Numbered from the stretch's first letter, positions 1-6,037 are shown. The stretch is 8,042 bases of DNA from Clostridia bacterium (GCA_017379815.1 JAFNVK010000065.1:1-8042); one strand, 5' to 3'. Notes: a model not told the origin generated them from the letters alone. Program-made: numbers and translations.

Positions 1-936
1 CTGTTCATTGGCGACCAGCTGGTCAACGACGTAGCTCCTAAGGATCGTAAGATTGCAATGGTGTTCCAGAACTACGCTCTGTACCCCCATATGACTGTGT
101 TTGAGAACATGGCCTTCGGTCTGAAACTCAACAAGACCCCCAAGGAAGAGATCAAGCGCCGCGTGGAAGAGGCTGCCCGTATCCTGGATATCACCCACCT
201 GCTCGACCGTAAGCCGAAGGCTCTTTCGGGCGGTCAGAAGCAGCGTGTTGCACTCGGACGTGCAATCGTGCGTGATCCTCAGGTATTCCTTCTTGACGAG
301 CCGCTCTCCAACCTGGATGCAAAGCTCCGTGCAGCCATGAGAACCGAGCTGACCAAGCTCCACAACCGCGTTGGAACCACCTTTATCTACGTTACGCACG
401 ACCAGGTCGAGGCTATGACCATGGCAACCAGAATCGTCGTTATGAAGGACGGTCTGATCCAGCAGGTCGATTCTCCTCAGAAGCTGTATGAGAAGCCGGT
501 CAACATCTTCGTTGCAGGCTTTATCGGCACTCCTCAGATGAACTTCCTCAACGGTGTTCTCGAGAAGGAGGGCGAGGATCTCTACTTCATTTACGAGGGC
601 AATAAGCTGAAGATGCCCGCCGACAAGGCAAAGGATCCTGCTCTGGCAGAGTATATCGGCAAGGAGGTCGTTGGCGGCCTTCGTCCCGAGTGCATCCATG
701 ACGATGAGCTCAACATCGCCAACTGCGAGGGTGCCGTTATCGAGACCTTCGTTGACGTTACCGAGCTTATGGGTGCCGAGATCTACCTGTACCTGAACGT
801 TGGTGAGGAGGGCAAGCTCATCGCTCGCGTTTCCTCCAGATCCTCCACTCGCGCAGGCGATACCATCAAGGTGGGCTTTGATATGTCCAGAATGCACATC
901 TTTGATAAGGACACCGAGCGCTGCGTCATTCACTGA
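1..936 (+). CDS. Sugar ABC importer ATP-binding protein, MsmX/UgpC/MalK type (5'-truncated)
   Basis: Cytoplasmic ATPase that powers a carbohydrate (or glycerol-phosphate) ABC importer. The reading frame is open from base 1, so the N-terminus and Walker A lie outside the window. The 311 residues present, plus about 60 missing, give the roughly 370 aa usual for this family. Numbering codons from base 1, I see the Q-loop (FQNYALYPH, Q at codon 23), the signature LSGGQKQR (codons 75-82), Walker B with catalytic Glu (VFLLDEP, D99-E100), the D-loop (SNLD) and the H-loop (YVTHDQVEAMT, H133). The C-terminal part (from about codon 175) is the TOBE/MalK-type regulatory domain. MsmX-type ATPases in Bacillota often stand alone and serve several sugar importers. 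The next gene is unrelated and a terminator follows directly, which fits that, but the upstream side is not visible. Sugar specificity cannot be told. The class call is firm. Confidence 0.95.
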   Translation: MFIGDQLVNDVAPKDRKIAMVFQNYALYPHMTVFENMAFGLKLNKTPKEEIKRRVEEAARILDITHLLDRKPKALSGGQKQRVALGRAIVRDPQVFLLDEPLSNLDAKLRAAMRTELTKLHNRVGTTFIYVTHDQVEAMTMATRIVVMKDGLIQQVDSPQKLYEKPVNIFVAGFIGTPQMNFLNGVLEKEGEDLYFIYEGNKLKMPADKAKDPALAEYIGKEVVGGLRPECIHDDELNIANCEGAVIETFVDVTELMGAEIYLYLNVGEEGKLIARVSSRSSTRAGDTIKVGFDMSRMHIFDKDTERCVIH

Positions 937-948
937 TCCGATTTTTCC

Positions 949-977
949 GACCGCCGCATTTGCGGCGGTCGTTTTTT
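949..977 (+). terminator. Intrinsic terminator of the ABC ATPase gene
   Basis: GACCGCCGCA at 949-958 pairs perfectly with TGCGGCGGTC at 961-970 around a very short loop, followed by GTTTTTT at 971-977. It starts 12 nt after the stop codon, so it ends the ABC ATPase transcript and separates it from dxs. Confidence 0.93.
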
Positions 978-1030
978 GCTCAAAAGGCAGATCCGAATGC
1001 CTTTTGTCGCTTTGCGAGAGGGAAAATCTG

Positions 1031-1059
1031 TTGACTTTTCCACAAGAGTATGCTATACT
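1031..1059 (+). promoter_or_regulatory. Sigma-A promoter of dxs, extended -10
   Basis: The -35 box TTGACT (1031-1036) and -10 box TATACT (1054-1059) are 17 bp apart. TGC lies directly before the -10, giving the extended -10 motif TGn. The predicted start is near 1066, leaving a leader of about 30 nt before dxs. Confidence 0.85.
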
Positions 1060-1097
1060 ATATTTTATGAAGCGAAACATCCTGAAGGGAGGGAAGA

Positions 1098-3005
1098 ATG
1101 ATGGAACAAAATCGGGATGCACGCTCTCTGCGTTACCCCCGTTTGTATCAGATCAACTCTCCGGAGGATCTTAAAGCCATGCCGCGCGAGGAGCTTGCTC
1201 CTCTTGCCGAGGAGATCCGCGCCTTCCTTGTGGAGCGCGTGCTCGAAAACGGCGGCCATCTTGCTTCCAACCTCGGTGCGGTCGAGCTGACGCTCGCCAT
1301 TCACCGCGTTTTTTCCTCCCCGAAGGATCATATCCTCTTTGACGTGGGCCACCAGAGCTACGTGCACAAGCTGATCACCGGACGTCGCGACCGCTTTGAC
1401 GAGCTTCGCCGCGGCGGAGGCCTCAGCGGCTTTCCCAAGCGAAGTGAGAGCGAGCACGATTGCTTTGGCGCGGGGCATAGCTCCACCTCGCTCTCTGCCG
1501 CTCTCGGCTTTGCCGAGGCTGACCGCATCAGCGGCTCGGATGCGTACACGGTCTGCGTTTTTGGTGATGGCGCCTATACGGGCGGCATGATCCACGAGGC
1601 CCTCAACAACAGTCGGGGCAAGCTTCGCCTGATCATGATCCTCAACGAGAACGAGATGTCTATTTCCAAGAACATCGGCCGCTTTGCGCGCGAGCTTTCG
1701 CATCTTCGCTCCTCGGAGGGGTATTTCCGCACCAAGGACGTCACTGCGAAGATCCTTTGCCATATTCCGCTGATCGGGCGTCCGCTCTTCAACGGCTTGC
1801 GCCGCATGAAGAACGCGCTCAAATCCGCACTCTACGGAACGAATTACTTTGAAAACCTCGGACTGAACTATCTCGGTCCTGTGGACGGAAACGACGAGGA
1901 GGCCGTGGAGCGCCTTTTGCGTGAGGCAAAGGAGAGCGAGCAGGCCTGCATCATTCATCTCAAGACCCAAAAGGGAAAGGGATACGCCCCTGCCGAGGCC
2001 GACCCCGGAAAATACCACGGTGTTGCGCCTGCCGGGCGCCCGGTAAACAACGAGCCGACCTTCTCGGAGGAAATGGGCAAGCTTCTGACCGAAAGGGCTG
2101 CCAATGACGGGAGCATCTGTGCCATTACGGCCGCGATGACGCTGGGAACCGGTCTGACGCCCTTCAAGGAGACGTTTCCCGATCGCTTCTTTGACGTAGG
2201 GATCGCCGAGGCACACGCCGTTACCTTTGCGGCGGGTCTTGCCGCAAACGGTTACCGCCCCGTGGTGGCGATCTACTCGAGCTTCCTTCAGCGCGCTTAC
2301 GATAACATCATTCACGACGTGGCTCTCCAGGAGCTTCCCGTCGTTTTCTGCATCGATCGGGCAGGGCTTAATCCCTCCGACGGTGCGACCCACCACGGAA
2401 TGTTTGACGTTGCCTTTCTTTCCGAGATCCCGGGGCTTCGCTTGTATACGCCGATCACTCACGACGCGCTCTCCCGCGCCTTGGACTCTGCCTTGCAGAG
2501 CACGGGACCTGTGGCGATCCGCTATCCGAACGGACGGGAGAATAGCGAGCTTTGCCGCGTCTTTTACGGCCGTGAGCAGACGGGAAGCGTCAGAAGCAGC
2601 TATTCGCCGAAGGAGGCAGAGACGCTTGACGGCGTGATCGTTACGCACGGACGCATCGCTTCGGAGGCGCTTGCCGCCGCAAGGCTGCTGGAGGAAAAGG
2701 GCTTTTGCACGGGCGTGCTCCTTCTGGAGCAGCTTTGCCCCTACGCCGAGGTGGCCAAGGAGGTGGCCGGGCTTCTTCCCGAAAAGGCTTGTAGGATCAT
2801 CTTCCTTGAGGAGGAGATCTATGCGGGCGGTATGGGCATGATGCTCTCGGATGCGCTTTCCTCCTACCCCCGTATGCAAGGAAAGAGCGTGCACATCATG
2901 GCGCTCAAGGATCAGTTCGCCGTTCAGGAAAAGGACGAGCCCATCTGGCGCTCGGTAGGACTGGATCGCGACAGTATTGTCTCCGCAATGCTCTGCGATC
3001 GATAA
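1098..3005 (+). CDS. dxs: 1-deoxy-D-xylulose-5-phosphate synthase
   Basis: Thiamine-diphosphate enzyme that condenses pyruvate and glyceraldehyde 3-phosphate to 1-deoxy-D-xylulose 5-phosphate, the entry step of the MEP isoprenoid pathway, also feeding thiamine and pyridoxal synthesis. At 635 aa it is close to the E. coli length of 620. Visible residues include H54 in GGHLASNLG, the ThDP/Mg motif GDG (156-158) with NN at 170-171, LNENEMSISKN (182-192), catalytic E371 in GIAEAHAVTFAAG, R399, R421, D428, H432 and R475, each aligning with a known E. coli active-site position. A transketolase C-terminal domain follows from about 510. Two usually conserved stretches differ: AEAHAV where AEQHAV is typical, and LNPSDGATHHG where VGxDGxTHxG is typical. 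Two ATGs are adjacent. GGGAGGG at 1087-1093 lies 4 nt from the first and 7 nt from the second (1101), so translation may start at 1101. The gene is a single-gene unit with its own promoter and terminator. Confidence 0.95.
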   Translation: MMEQNRDARSLRYPRLYQINSPEDLKAMPREELAPLAEEIRAFLVERVLENGGHLASNLGAVELTLAIHRVFSSPKDHILFDVGHQSYVHKLITGRRDRFDELRRGGGLSGFPKRSESEHDCFGAGHSSTSLSAALGFAEADRISGSDAYTVCVFGDGAYTGGMIHEALNNSRGKLRLIMILNENEMSISKNIGRFARELSHLRSSEGYFRTKDVTAKILCHIPLIGRPLFNGLRRMKNALKSALYGTNYFENLGLNYLGPVDGNDEEAVERLLREAKESEQACIIHLKTQKGKGYAPAEADPGKYHGVAPAGRPVNNEPTFSEEMGKLLTERAANDGSICAITAAMTLGTGLTPFKETFPDRFFDVGIAEAHAVTFAAGLAANGYRPVVAIYSSFLQRAYDNIIHDVALQELPVVFCIDRAGLNPSDGATHHGMFDVAFLSEIPGLRLYTPITHDALSRALDSALQSTGPVAIRYPNGRENSELCRVFYGREQTGSVRSSYSPKEAETLDGVIVTHGRIASEALAAARLLEEKGFCTGVLLLEQLCPYAEVAKEVAGLLPEKACRIIFLEEEIYAGGMGMMLSDALSSYPRMQGKSVHIMALKDQFAVQEKDEPIWRSVGLDRDSIVSAMLCDR

Positions 3006-3015
3006 TTACAGACGG

Positions 3016-3051
3016 AAAAGCCCTCGTGAGAATTGTCTCGCGGGGGCTTTT
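3016..3051 (+). terminator. Intrinsic terminator of dxs
   Basis: A 16-bp stem (3016-3031 with 3036-3051, two G-U wobbles) closes on the loop ATTG. The A-run at the 5' base and the TTTT at 3048-3051 are part of the stem, giving the A-stem-U arrangement of an intrinsic terminator. It starts 10 nt after the dxs stop. Confidence 0.88.
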
Positions 3052-3099
3052 ACTTCATCATCAAATCAAAGCAGGACGCAAAAATTCCAAAAAAATGCA

Positions 3100-3128
3100 T
3101 TGACAATCAGACGATTGCGTGATATAAT
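3100..3128 (+). promoter_or_regulatory. Exact-consensus sigma-A promoter of the DUF1836 gene
   Basis: TTGACA (3100-3105), a 17-bp spacer and TATAAT (3123-3128) match the consensus at every position. The predicted start near 3135 leaves a leader of about 37 nt carrying GAAGGAG at 3157-3163. Confidence 0.93.
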
Positions 3129-3171
3129 AAGCGTAGAATATTAGTTTTTGTGCTTTGAAGGAGAAAAAAGA

Positions 3172-3744
3172 ATGAATTTGCAATTTCAGGACGATCGCAT
3201 TCCGGGAACGCGGCTCAAGCAGTCGGACGTAGACGGCGCAACGGGGCTTGCTTTTCTCAGAAAGGTGTTTTTTATCAGTAACGGCGTTATGCTCACGCAG
3301 ATCCGTGAGATCTCGGGCATTGACAGCTCCACGCTGCAGAACTGGACCAAGCGCGGCTGGGTGGCCAATAGTCGCTCAAAGAAATACAACATCGATCAGG
3401 TGGCGCATATCCTCATCATCAATATGCTCCGCTCCTGCATGCAGCTCGATCGGATCGCCTATCTGATCCAGTATATCAACGGCGATCTTGAGGATTCCTC
3501 CGACGATATCATCAGCGATTCGGTGCTGTACGATTATATCTGCCGCATCGTGGAATATATGATGAAGTGCGAGACCTGCGTGCTGACCTCCTTCCACGAG
3601 ATCGTGGAGGAGTTTACCGTAGATTATAAGGAGCCCTTCGAGGGTGCGCGCGCGCGGCTGAACAAGGCGCTTGAGGTTATCGTGGTGACCTATTACGCCA
3701 CGGTCATGAAGCACCGTGCAGAAAAGCTTCTCGACCGTCTTTAA
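3172..3744 (+). CDS. DUF1836 family protein with MerR-like helix-turn-helix
   Basis: 190-aa soluble protein of unknown role that I assign to DUF1836, a family found in Bacillota. Residues 39-100 read like a MerR-type winged helix-turn-helix: an N-terminal helix-turn-helix (LTQIREISGIDSSTLQNW), the turn KRGWV, a basic wing (SRSKKY), then IDQVAHILIINMLRSCMQLDRIAYLI, as in MerR proteins where Tyr/Ile-rich helices follow the wing. The rest (about 105-190) is predominantly helical, with acidic DLEDSSDDI at 105-113 and no membrane segment or signal peptide. I chose ATG 3172 because GAAGGAG (3157-3163) lies 8 nt upstream; an in-frame TTG at 3148 lies before this ribosome binding site and would include it in the coding region. 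The gene is a single-gene unit with an exact-consensus promoter. DNA binding is inferred from the motif and no target is visible. Confidence 0.88.
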   Translation: MNLQFQDDRIPGTRLKQSDVDGATGLAFLRKVFFISNGVMLTQIREISGIDSSTLQNWTKRGWVANSRSKKYNIDQVAHILIINMLRSCMQLDRIAYLIQYINGDLEDSSDDIISDSVLYDYICRIVEYMMKCETCVLTSFHEIVEEFTVDYKEPFEGARARLNKALEVIVVTYYATVMKHRAEKLLDRL

Positions 3745-3754
3745 TCGCTAAAAC

Positions 3755-3788
3755 AAGAACCGCCTCGGCCTTTGCCGAGGCGGTTCTT
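3755..3788. terminator. Bidirectional intrinsic terminator between convergent genes
   Basis: A perfect 15-bp stem (3755-3769 with 3774-3788) closes on the loop CTTT. On the plus strand it runs into TTCTTTTG; on the minus strand into TTGTTTTAG. It lies 10 nt after the DUF1836 stop and 14 nt beyond the convergent PAP2 gene's stop, so it can end both transcripts. Confidence 0.9.
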
Positions 3789-3802
3789 TTGCTTGTTGAA
3801 GA

Positions 3803-4729
3803 TCACGCCGCTTTTTTCTTGCGGTCGAGCTTGTTGAGAAAGGGGAAGAGCATCGGATAGATGCCGCCGCTCCAGACGACGAGCAGGAAGTAGCGAAGCC
3901 CTCCGCCGGCGGCCTCGCCGAGCAGAGCGTTGCAGGGCTGCTTGAGCAGGATGCGCAGGAGCATGAAGCTTCCCACGCCGAGCGCGATCTTGATCATCTG
4001 CACCCACCAGACGGCCTTTACCTCAAAATGCACCAGGTAGTGGTCGAGGAGATAAGCCGCGAGCATACCGAGAATGGCGGCCAGAAGCTTCCAGGCGGTC
4101 TCCTTGGCGTTGAGCAGATTGGCAAGGTCCACGTCGGCAGGAAAGGCGTAAAGCTCCACAAAGAGCAGATTGGCCAGGCCAAAGAGCGTGCAGAAGGCAA
4201 AGAGGGCAAGCATGCCGAGGTGGCTCGTAAAGGCCTTGTCAAGGATCGGATAGAGCGCAAAGACGAAGAAAAGGCCGATGCCAAGCGAGACCAGAACGTC
4301 AAGCGGGGTATGTACGCCGAGGTACATCCGGGAAAAGGCGACCGTTACGAGGATCGCGACGGAGACCGTGCGAACGATCCAATTGCGGTGCGAGCGGGCG
4401 ATGCTTCCGTAAACGCCGGTGGCGCATTGGGTATGTCCGCTGGGGAAGGAGTAGCCCGTAGCTCCCTCGCGCGCGCTTTCCACGATCCTAAAATCGGGGT
4501 CAAGAACCCATGGGCGGGGAATGCGGCAGGCCATCTTGAGGATCTGTACGGAAAGGACACCCGAAAGTCCCGTGAAGAGCAGGTAGTATCCCTTCTTTTT
4601 GTCCAGACACCAGAAAAAGAGCAGGGCGGCCACGATAAAGAGCGTTTCCGCGCCAAGGTGGGTCAGTGTGCCCATGAGCCAATCTCCAAAGGGGGTTCGG
4701 ATCTTTTCCAAAAGATAAAGGAATTCCAT
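3803..4729 (-). CDS. PAP2-family integral membrane phosphatase
   Basis: 308-aa polytopic membrane protein with a complete PAP2/type-2 phosphatidic acid phosphatase active site. Motif 1 is K65-x6-R72-P73 (KMACRIPRP), motif 2 is PSGH at 96-99, and motif 3 is S133-R134-x5-H140-x3-D144 (SRMYLGVHTPLD). In this family the motif 2 His is the general acid/base and the motif 3 His forms the phospho-enzyme. Substrates in the family include phosphatidate, undecaprenyl pyrophosphate and other lipid phosphates; which applies here cannot be read. Hydrophobic segments at about 26-41, 47-64, 118-133, 143-162, 171-193, 213-232, 244-264 and 279-297 suggest eight helices. The C-terminal four lie beyond the catalytic core, so the protein is longer than minimal PAP2 enzymes (about 200 aa). 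The C-terminus is basic (KLDRKKKAA). The start is supported by GGAGGA (4743-4738) 8 nt upstream. Confidence 0.92.
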   Translation of the reverse strand: MEFLYLLEKIRTPFGDWLMGTLTHLGAETLFIVAALLFFWCLDKKKGYYLLFTGLSGVLSVQILKMACRIPRPWVLDPDFRIVESAREGATGYSFPSGHTQCATGVYGSIARSHRNWIVRTVSVAILVTVAFSRMYLGVHTPLDVLVSLGIGLFFVFALYPILDKAFTSHLGMLALFAFCTLFGLANLLFVELYAFPADVDLANLLNAKETAWKLLAAILGMLAAYLLDHYLVHFEVKAVWWVQMIKIALGVGSFMLLRILLKQPCNALLGEAAGGGLRYFLLVVWSGGIYPMLFPFLNKLDRKKKAA

Positions 4730-4930
4730 AAGACGTTTCCTCCGTTATTCTTGGCAGGGATCTGCCGGTTGAAGTATGCGTTTATTGTCAGCGGAAAGAA
4801 AAACCGCAGAAAATGAAAATTGCACACTCACAGCTGCTTTCGCTCAGTGATGTCATGAGATTGGCATTTGGCGAGAACAATCTGGTAATGTGCAAAAAGG
4901 GGAAACCCGGAGGACGATTGTCCGCCGGCA
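4730..4930 (-). promoter_or_regulatory. Long, foldable 5' UTR of the PAP2 gene
   Basis: If the promoter at 4937-4965 is used, the PAP2 mRNA has a leader of about 200 nt. Read on the minus strand, it opens with a 9-bp hairpin with one C-U mismatch (4928-4920 with 4915-4907). Next comes a long-range 9-bp pairing, TTGCACATT (4895-4887) with AGTGTGCAA (4828-4820), enclosing an AGATTG/CAATCT hairpin and a GC-GAAA-GC loop. Near the gene, GGCAG/CTGCC (4753-4766) forms another small hairpin before the ribosome binding site. I do not recognise a known riboswitch class. The pairings are visible, but a regulatory function is inference. An open frame on the plus strand (4813-5019) has no ribosome binding site and is not coding. 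Confidence 0.4.
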
Positions 4931-4936
4931 GAGTTT

Positions 4937-4965
4937 ATTATACAACAAAACGGCGCTTTTGTAAA
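4937..4965 (-). promoter_or_regulatory. Sigma-A promoter of the PAP2 gene
   Basis: On the minus strand the -35 box TTTACA (4965-4960), a 17-bp spacer and the -10 box TATAAT (4942-4937) match consensus except for one base. The predicted start is near 4930. No better promoter is visible closer to the gene. Confidence 0.8.
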
Positions 4966-5208
4966 TATTCAAATGTGACGAAAATTGACACGAATTTTTG
5001 TGAAAAAGATACGGAATAAAATTTTACCCCCTATCCGGGTAGTGAATTTTGTGCCATTTTACGATGGACATTCGTGTCGTACGTCACGTCGTGGGGCGAA
5101 AAGAGCCTTCCAAGGCCTGTTTTGGCCCGCTTTTTTCGGTCGATCGCTGTCGCTTTTGCGCAAAAAAAGGATTTTTTAAGGAAAGTAGAAAAAAATGCGA
5201 AAAAGGGC
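4966..5208. other. AT-rich non-coding spacer between divergent promoters
   Basis: I see no gene here: open frames on either strand lack ribosome binding sites and family motifs. It holds a nested inverted repeat, AAAATT...TACCC (5018-5029) with GGGTA...AATTTT (5037-5050), and the palindrome TTTTGCGCAAAA (5154-5165). There is also a lone TTGACA (4985-4990) whose 17-bp-spaced partner GATACG matches the -10 consensus at only three positions. GGCC repeats at 5113-5127 precede a T6 run (5131-5136) but form only a 4-bp stem. Confidence 0.5.
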
Positions 5209-5237
5209 TTGACAAAGGGGGGAAAGTGTAGTATAAT
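5209..5237 (+). promoter_or_regulatory. Exact-consensus sigma-A promoter of the infC operon
   Basis: TTGACA (5209-5214), a 17-bp spacer and TATAAT (5232-5237) match consensus fully. The predicted start near 5244 gives a leader of about 163 nt before infC, as expected for a strongly transcribed ribosomal protein operon controlled by attenuation. Confidence 0.95.
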
Positions 5238-5243
5238 ACCAAA

Positions 5244-5392
5244 GTAAACAAAGCAGAACGCTCCGTTCTCACCTGCACACCGGTTGTGATGCTGGTCAAT
5301 AGATCCTTTGGCTTGTATAGCGCCCATGGGCGAAAAGCCGAACTGCGGTGATCGTACGGAGAGCAATCTTTGTACGGTTATTTTTTATTTTT
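5244..5392 (+). promoter_or_regulatory. infC operon leader: transcription attenuator (L20-leader-like)
   Basis: The leader can adopt two exclusive folds. The terminator is a 14-bp stem (5349-5362 with 5367-5380, four G-U wobbles) closed by a GCAA tetraloop and followed by T6-A-T5 (5381-5392). The antiterminator pairs CTCCGT (5261-5266) with ACGGAG (5356-5361), and CACC-T-GCA (5270-5277, bulged T) with TGCGGTG (5344-5350). These enclose two hairpins, ACCGG/CTGGT (5279-5296) and TTTGGCTT/AAGCCGAA (5307-5342), the latter capped by CGCCC-AT-GGGCG. Forming the closing stem uses bases of the terminator's 5' arm. A 5' hairpin AGAACG-CTC-CGTTCT (5255-5269) can in turn sequester the CTCCGT strand. In Bacillus subtilis the same operon is controlled by L20-dependent attenuation; that L20 is the ligand here is inference from gene order and architecture. 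Confidence 0.8.
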
Positions 5393-5406
5393 GGAGGTGT
5401 TGGACT

Positions 5407-5931
5407 ATTAGCGCGAAAGAGAAGGAAAACCTGCTAAACGAGGAGATCAACGCCAAGGAGGTTCGTTTGATCGGCTCCAACGGCGAGGTCATGGGCATCA
5501 TGAGCTCGGCAAAGGCACTGGAGCTTGCATACGATCAGGGCATGGATCTGGTGATGATGGCATCCCAGGCAAATCCGCCCGTCTGCAAGATCATGGACTA
5601 CGGAAAGTTCCGCTTCGAGCGTGACAAGCGCGAGAAGGAGGCCAAGAAAAAGCAGCAGACGGTTGAGCTGAAGGAGATTCAGCTTTCCTACCGAATTGAC
5701 GTCCACGATTTTGAGACCAAGGCCAGACACGCTCAGCGATTCCTTTCGGAGGGCAACAAGGTTCGCGTCGTCATGCGCTTCCGCGGACGTGAAATGAGCC
5801 ATATCCCCATGGGACGCGAGGTCCTGGAGCGCTTTGAGGCCGCTTGCGCTGCGTTCGGCGCGATCGACAAGAAGCCGGTTCTCGACGGCAGAATCATCAG
5901 CATGGTGATCTCTCCTGTCAAAGCGAAATAA
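5407..5931 (+). CDS. infC: Translation initiation factor IF-3, AUU start
   Basis: Binds the 30S subunit, prevents premature 50S joining and checks start-codon and initiator-tRNA pairing. At 174 aa it is close to the E. coli length of 180. The N-domain carries NEEINAKEVRLIGSNGE (11-27) and ANPPVCKIMDYGKFRFE (55-71). A Lys/Glu-rich linker helix (72-88) leads to the C-domain with KEIQLSYRIDVHDFETKARHA (89-109), GNKVRVVMRFRGREM (116-130) and a final strand IISMVISPVK. There is no ATG, GTG or TTG that is both in frame and at the conserved N-terminus. GGAGGTG (5393-5399) lies 7 nt before ATT at 5407, which places the N-terminus as expected. AUU starts are known for infC in E. coli and B. subtilis and allow autoregulation by IF3 itself. 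An upstream in-frame TTG (5308) lies inside the structured leader and is rejected. First gene of infC-rpmI-rplT. Confidence 0.96.
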   Translation: MSAKEKENLLNEEINAKEVRLIGSNGEVMGIMSSAKALELAYDQGMDLVMMASQANPPVCKIMDYGKFRFERDKREKEAKKKQQTVELKEIQLSYRIDVHDFETKARHAQRFLSEGNKVRVVMRFRGREMSHIPMGREVLERFEAACAAFGAIDKKPVLDGRIISMVISPVKAK

Positions 5932-5961
5932 TCCGCACGAAACCGTTTGTTCATTCTATCA

Positions 5962-6013
5962 CCCCTTGCAAGAGGGGGACTGCATGATAATTTCCGGCGT
6001 TCCTATTGCCGGA
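5962..6013 (+). other. Two hairpins in the infC-rpmI spacer
   Basis: The 106-nt gap between infC and rpmI has two stem-loops. CCCCTT-GCAA-GAGGGG (5962-5977) closes on a GNRA loop. TCCGGC (5993-5998) pairs with GCCGGA (6008-6013) around a 9-nt loop, ending 10 nt before the rpmI ribosome binding site. Neither is followed by a T-run, so these are not terminators. A role in mRNA processing, stability, or binding of L20/L35 is possible but not shown. Confidence 0.45.
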
Positions 6014-6037
6014 CATTGAAGAAAAGGAGTTAAGAAA

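Noticed and set aside
1065..2894. 609-codon open frame on the minus strand opposite dxs
   Set aside because: It lies almost entirely antisense to dxs, which has full family motifs and signals. The translation shows no recognisable motif and there is no ribosome binding site; it reflects GC-rich codon bias.
4028..4816. 262-codon plus-strand open frame over the PAP2 gene
   Set aside because: Antisense shadow of the PAP2 gene; low-complexity charged translation with no domain signature.
4985..5013. Plus-strand promoter in the spacer before infC
   Set aside because: The -35 is TTGACA, but the 17-bp-spaced -10 (GATACG) matches only three of six positions and no gene or clear RNA follows before the infC promoter.
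4813..5019. Small plus-strand open frame (68 codons) in the PAP2 upstream region
   Set aside because: No ribosome binding site, overlaps the PAP2 leader and promoter, and has no family resemblance.
5113..5136. Terminator from the GGCC repeat and T6 run
   Set aside because: The stem is only 4 bp and three bases separate it from the T-run; no upstream transcript needs it.
5031..5366. Minus-strand open frame (111 codons) across the infC promoter and leader
   Set aside because: It covers an exact-consensus promoter and a structured leader. The Phe/Lys-rich translation comes from T- and A-runs, and there is no ribosome binding site.
5244..5392. T-box riboswitch upstream of infC
   Set aside because: The T-box antiterminator consensus (AGGGUGGNACCGCG) and a specifier stem are absent, and infC is not a typical T-box target.
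5308..5406. Upstream extension of IF3 from TTG 5308
   Set aside because: The added residues are encoded by the leader hairpins and terminator and do not resemble IF3. A proper ribosome binding site precedes ATT 5407 instead.
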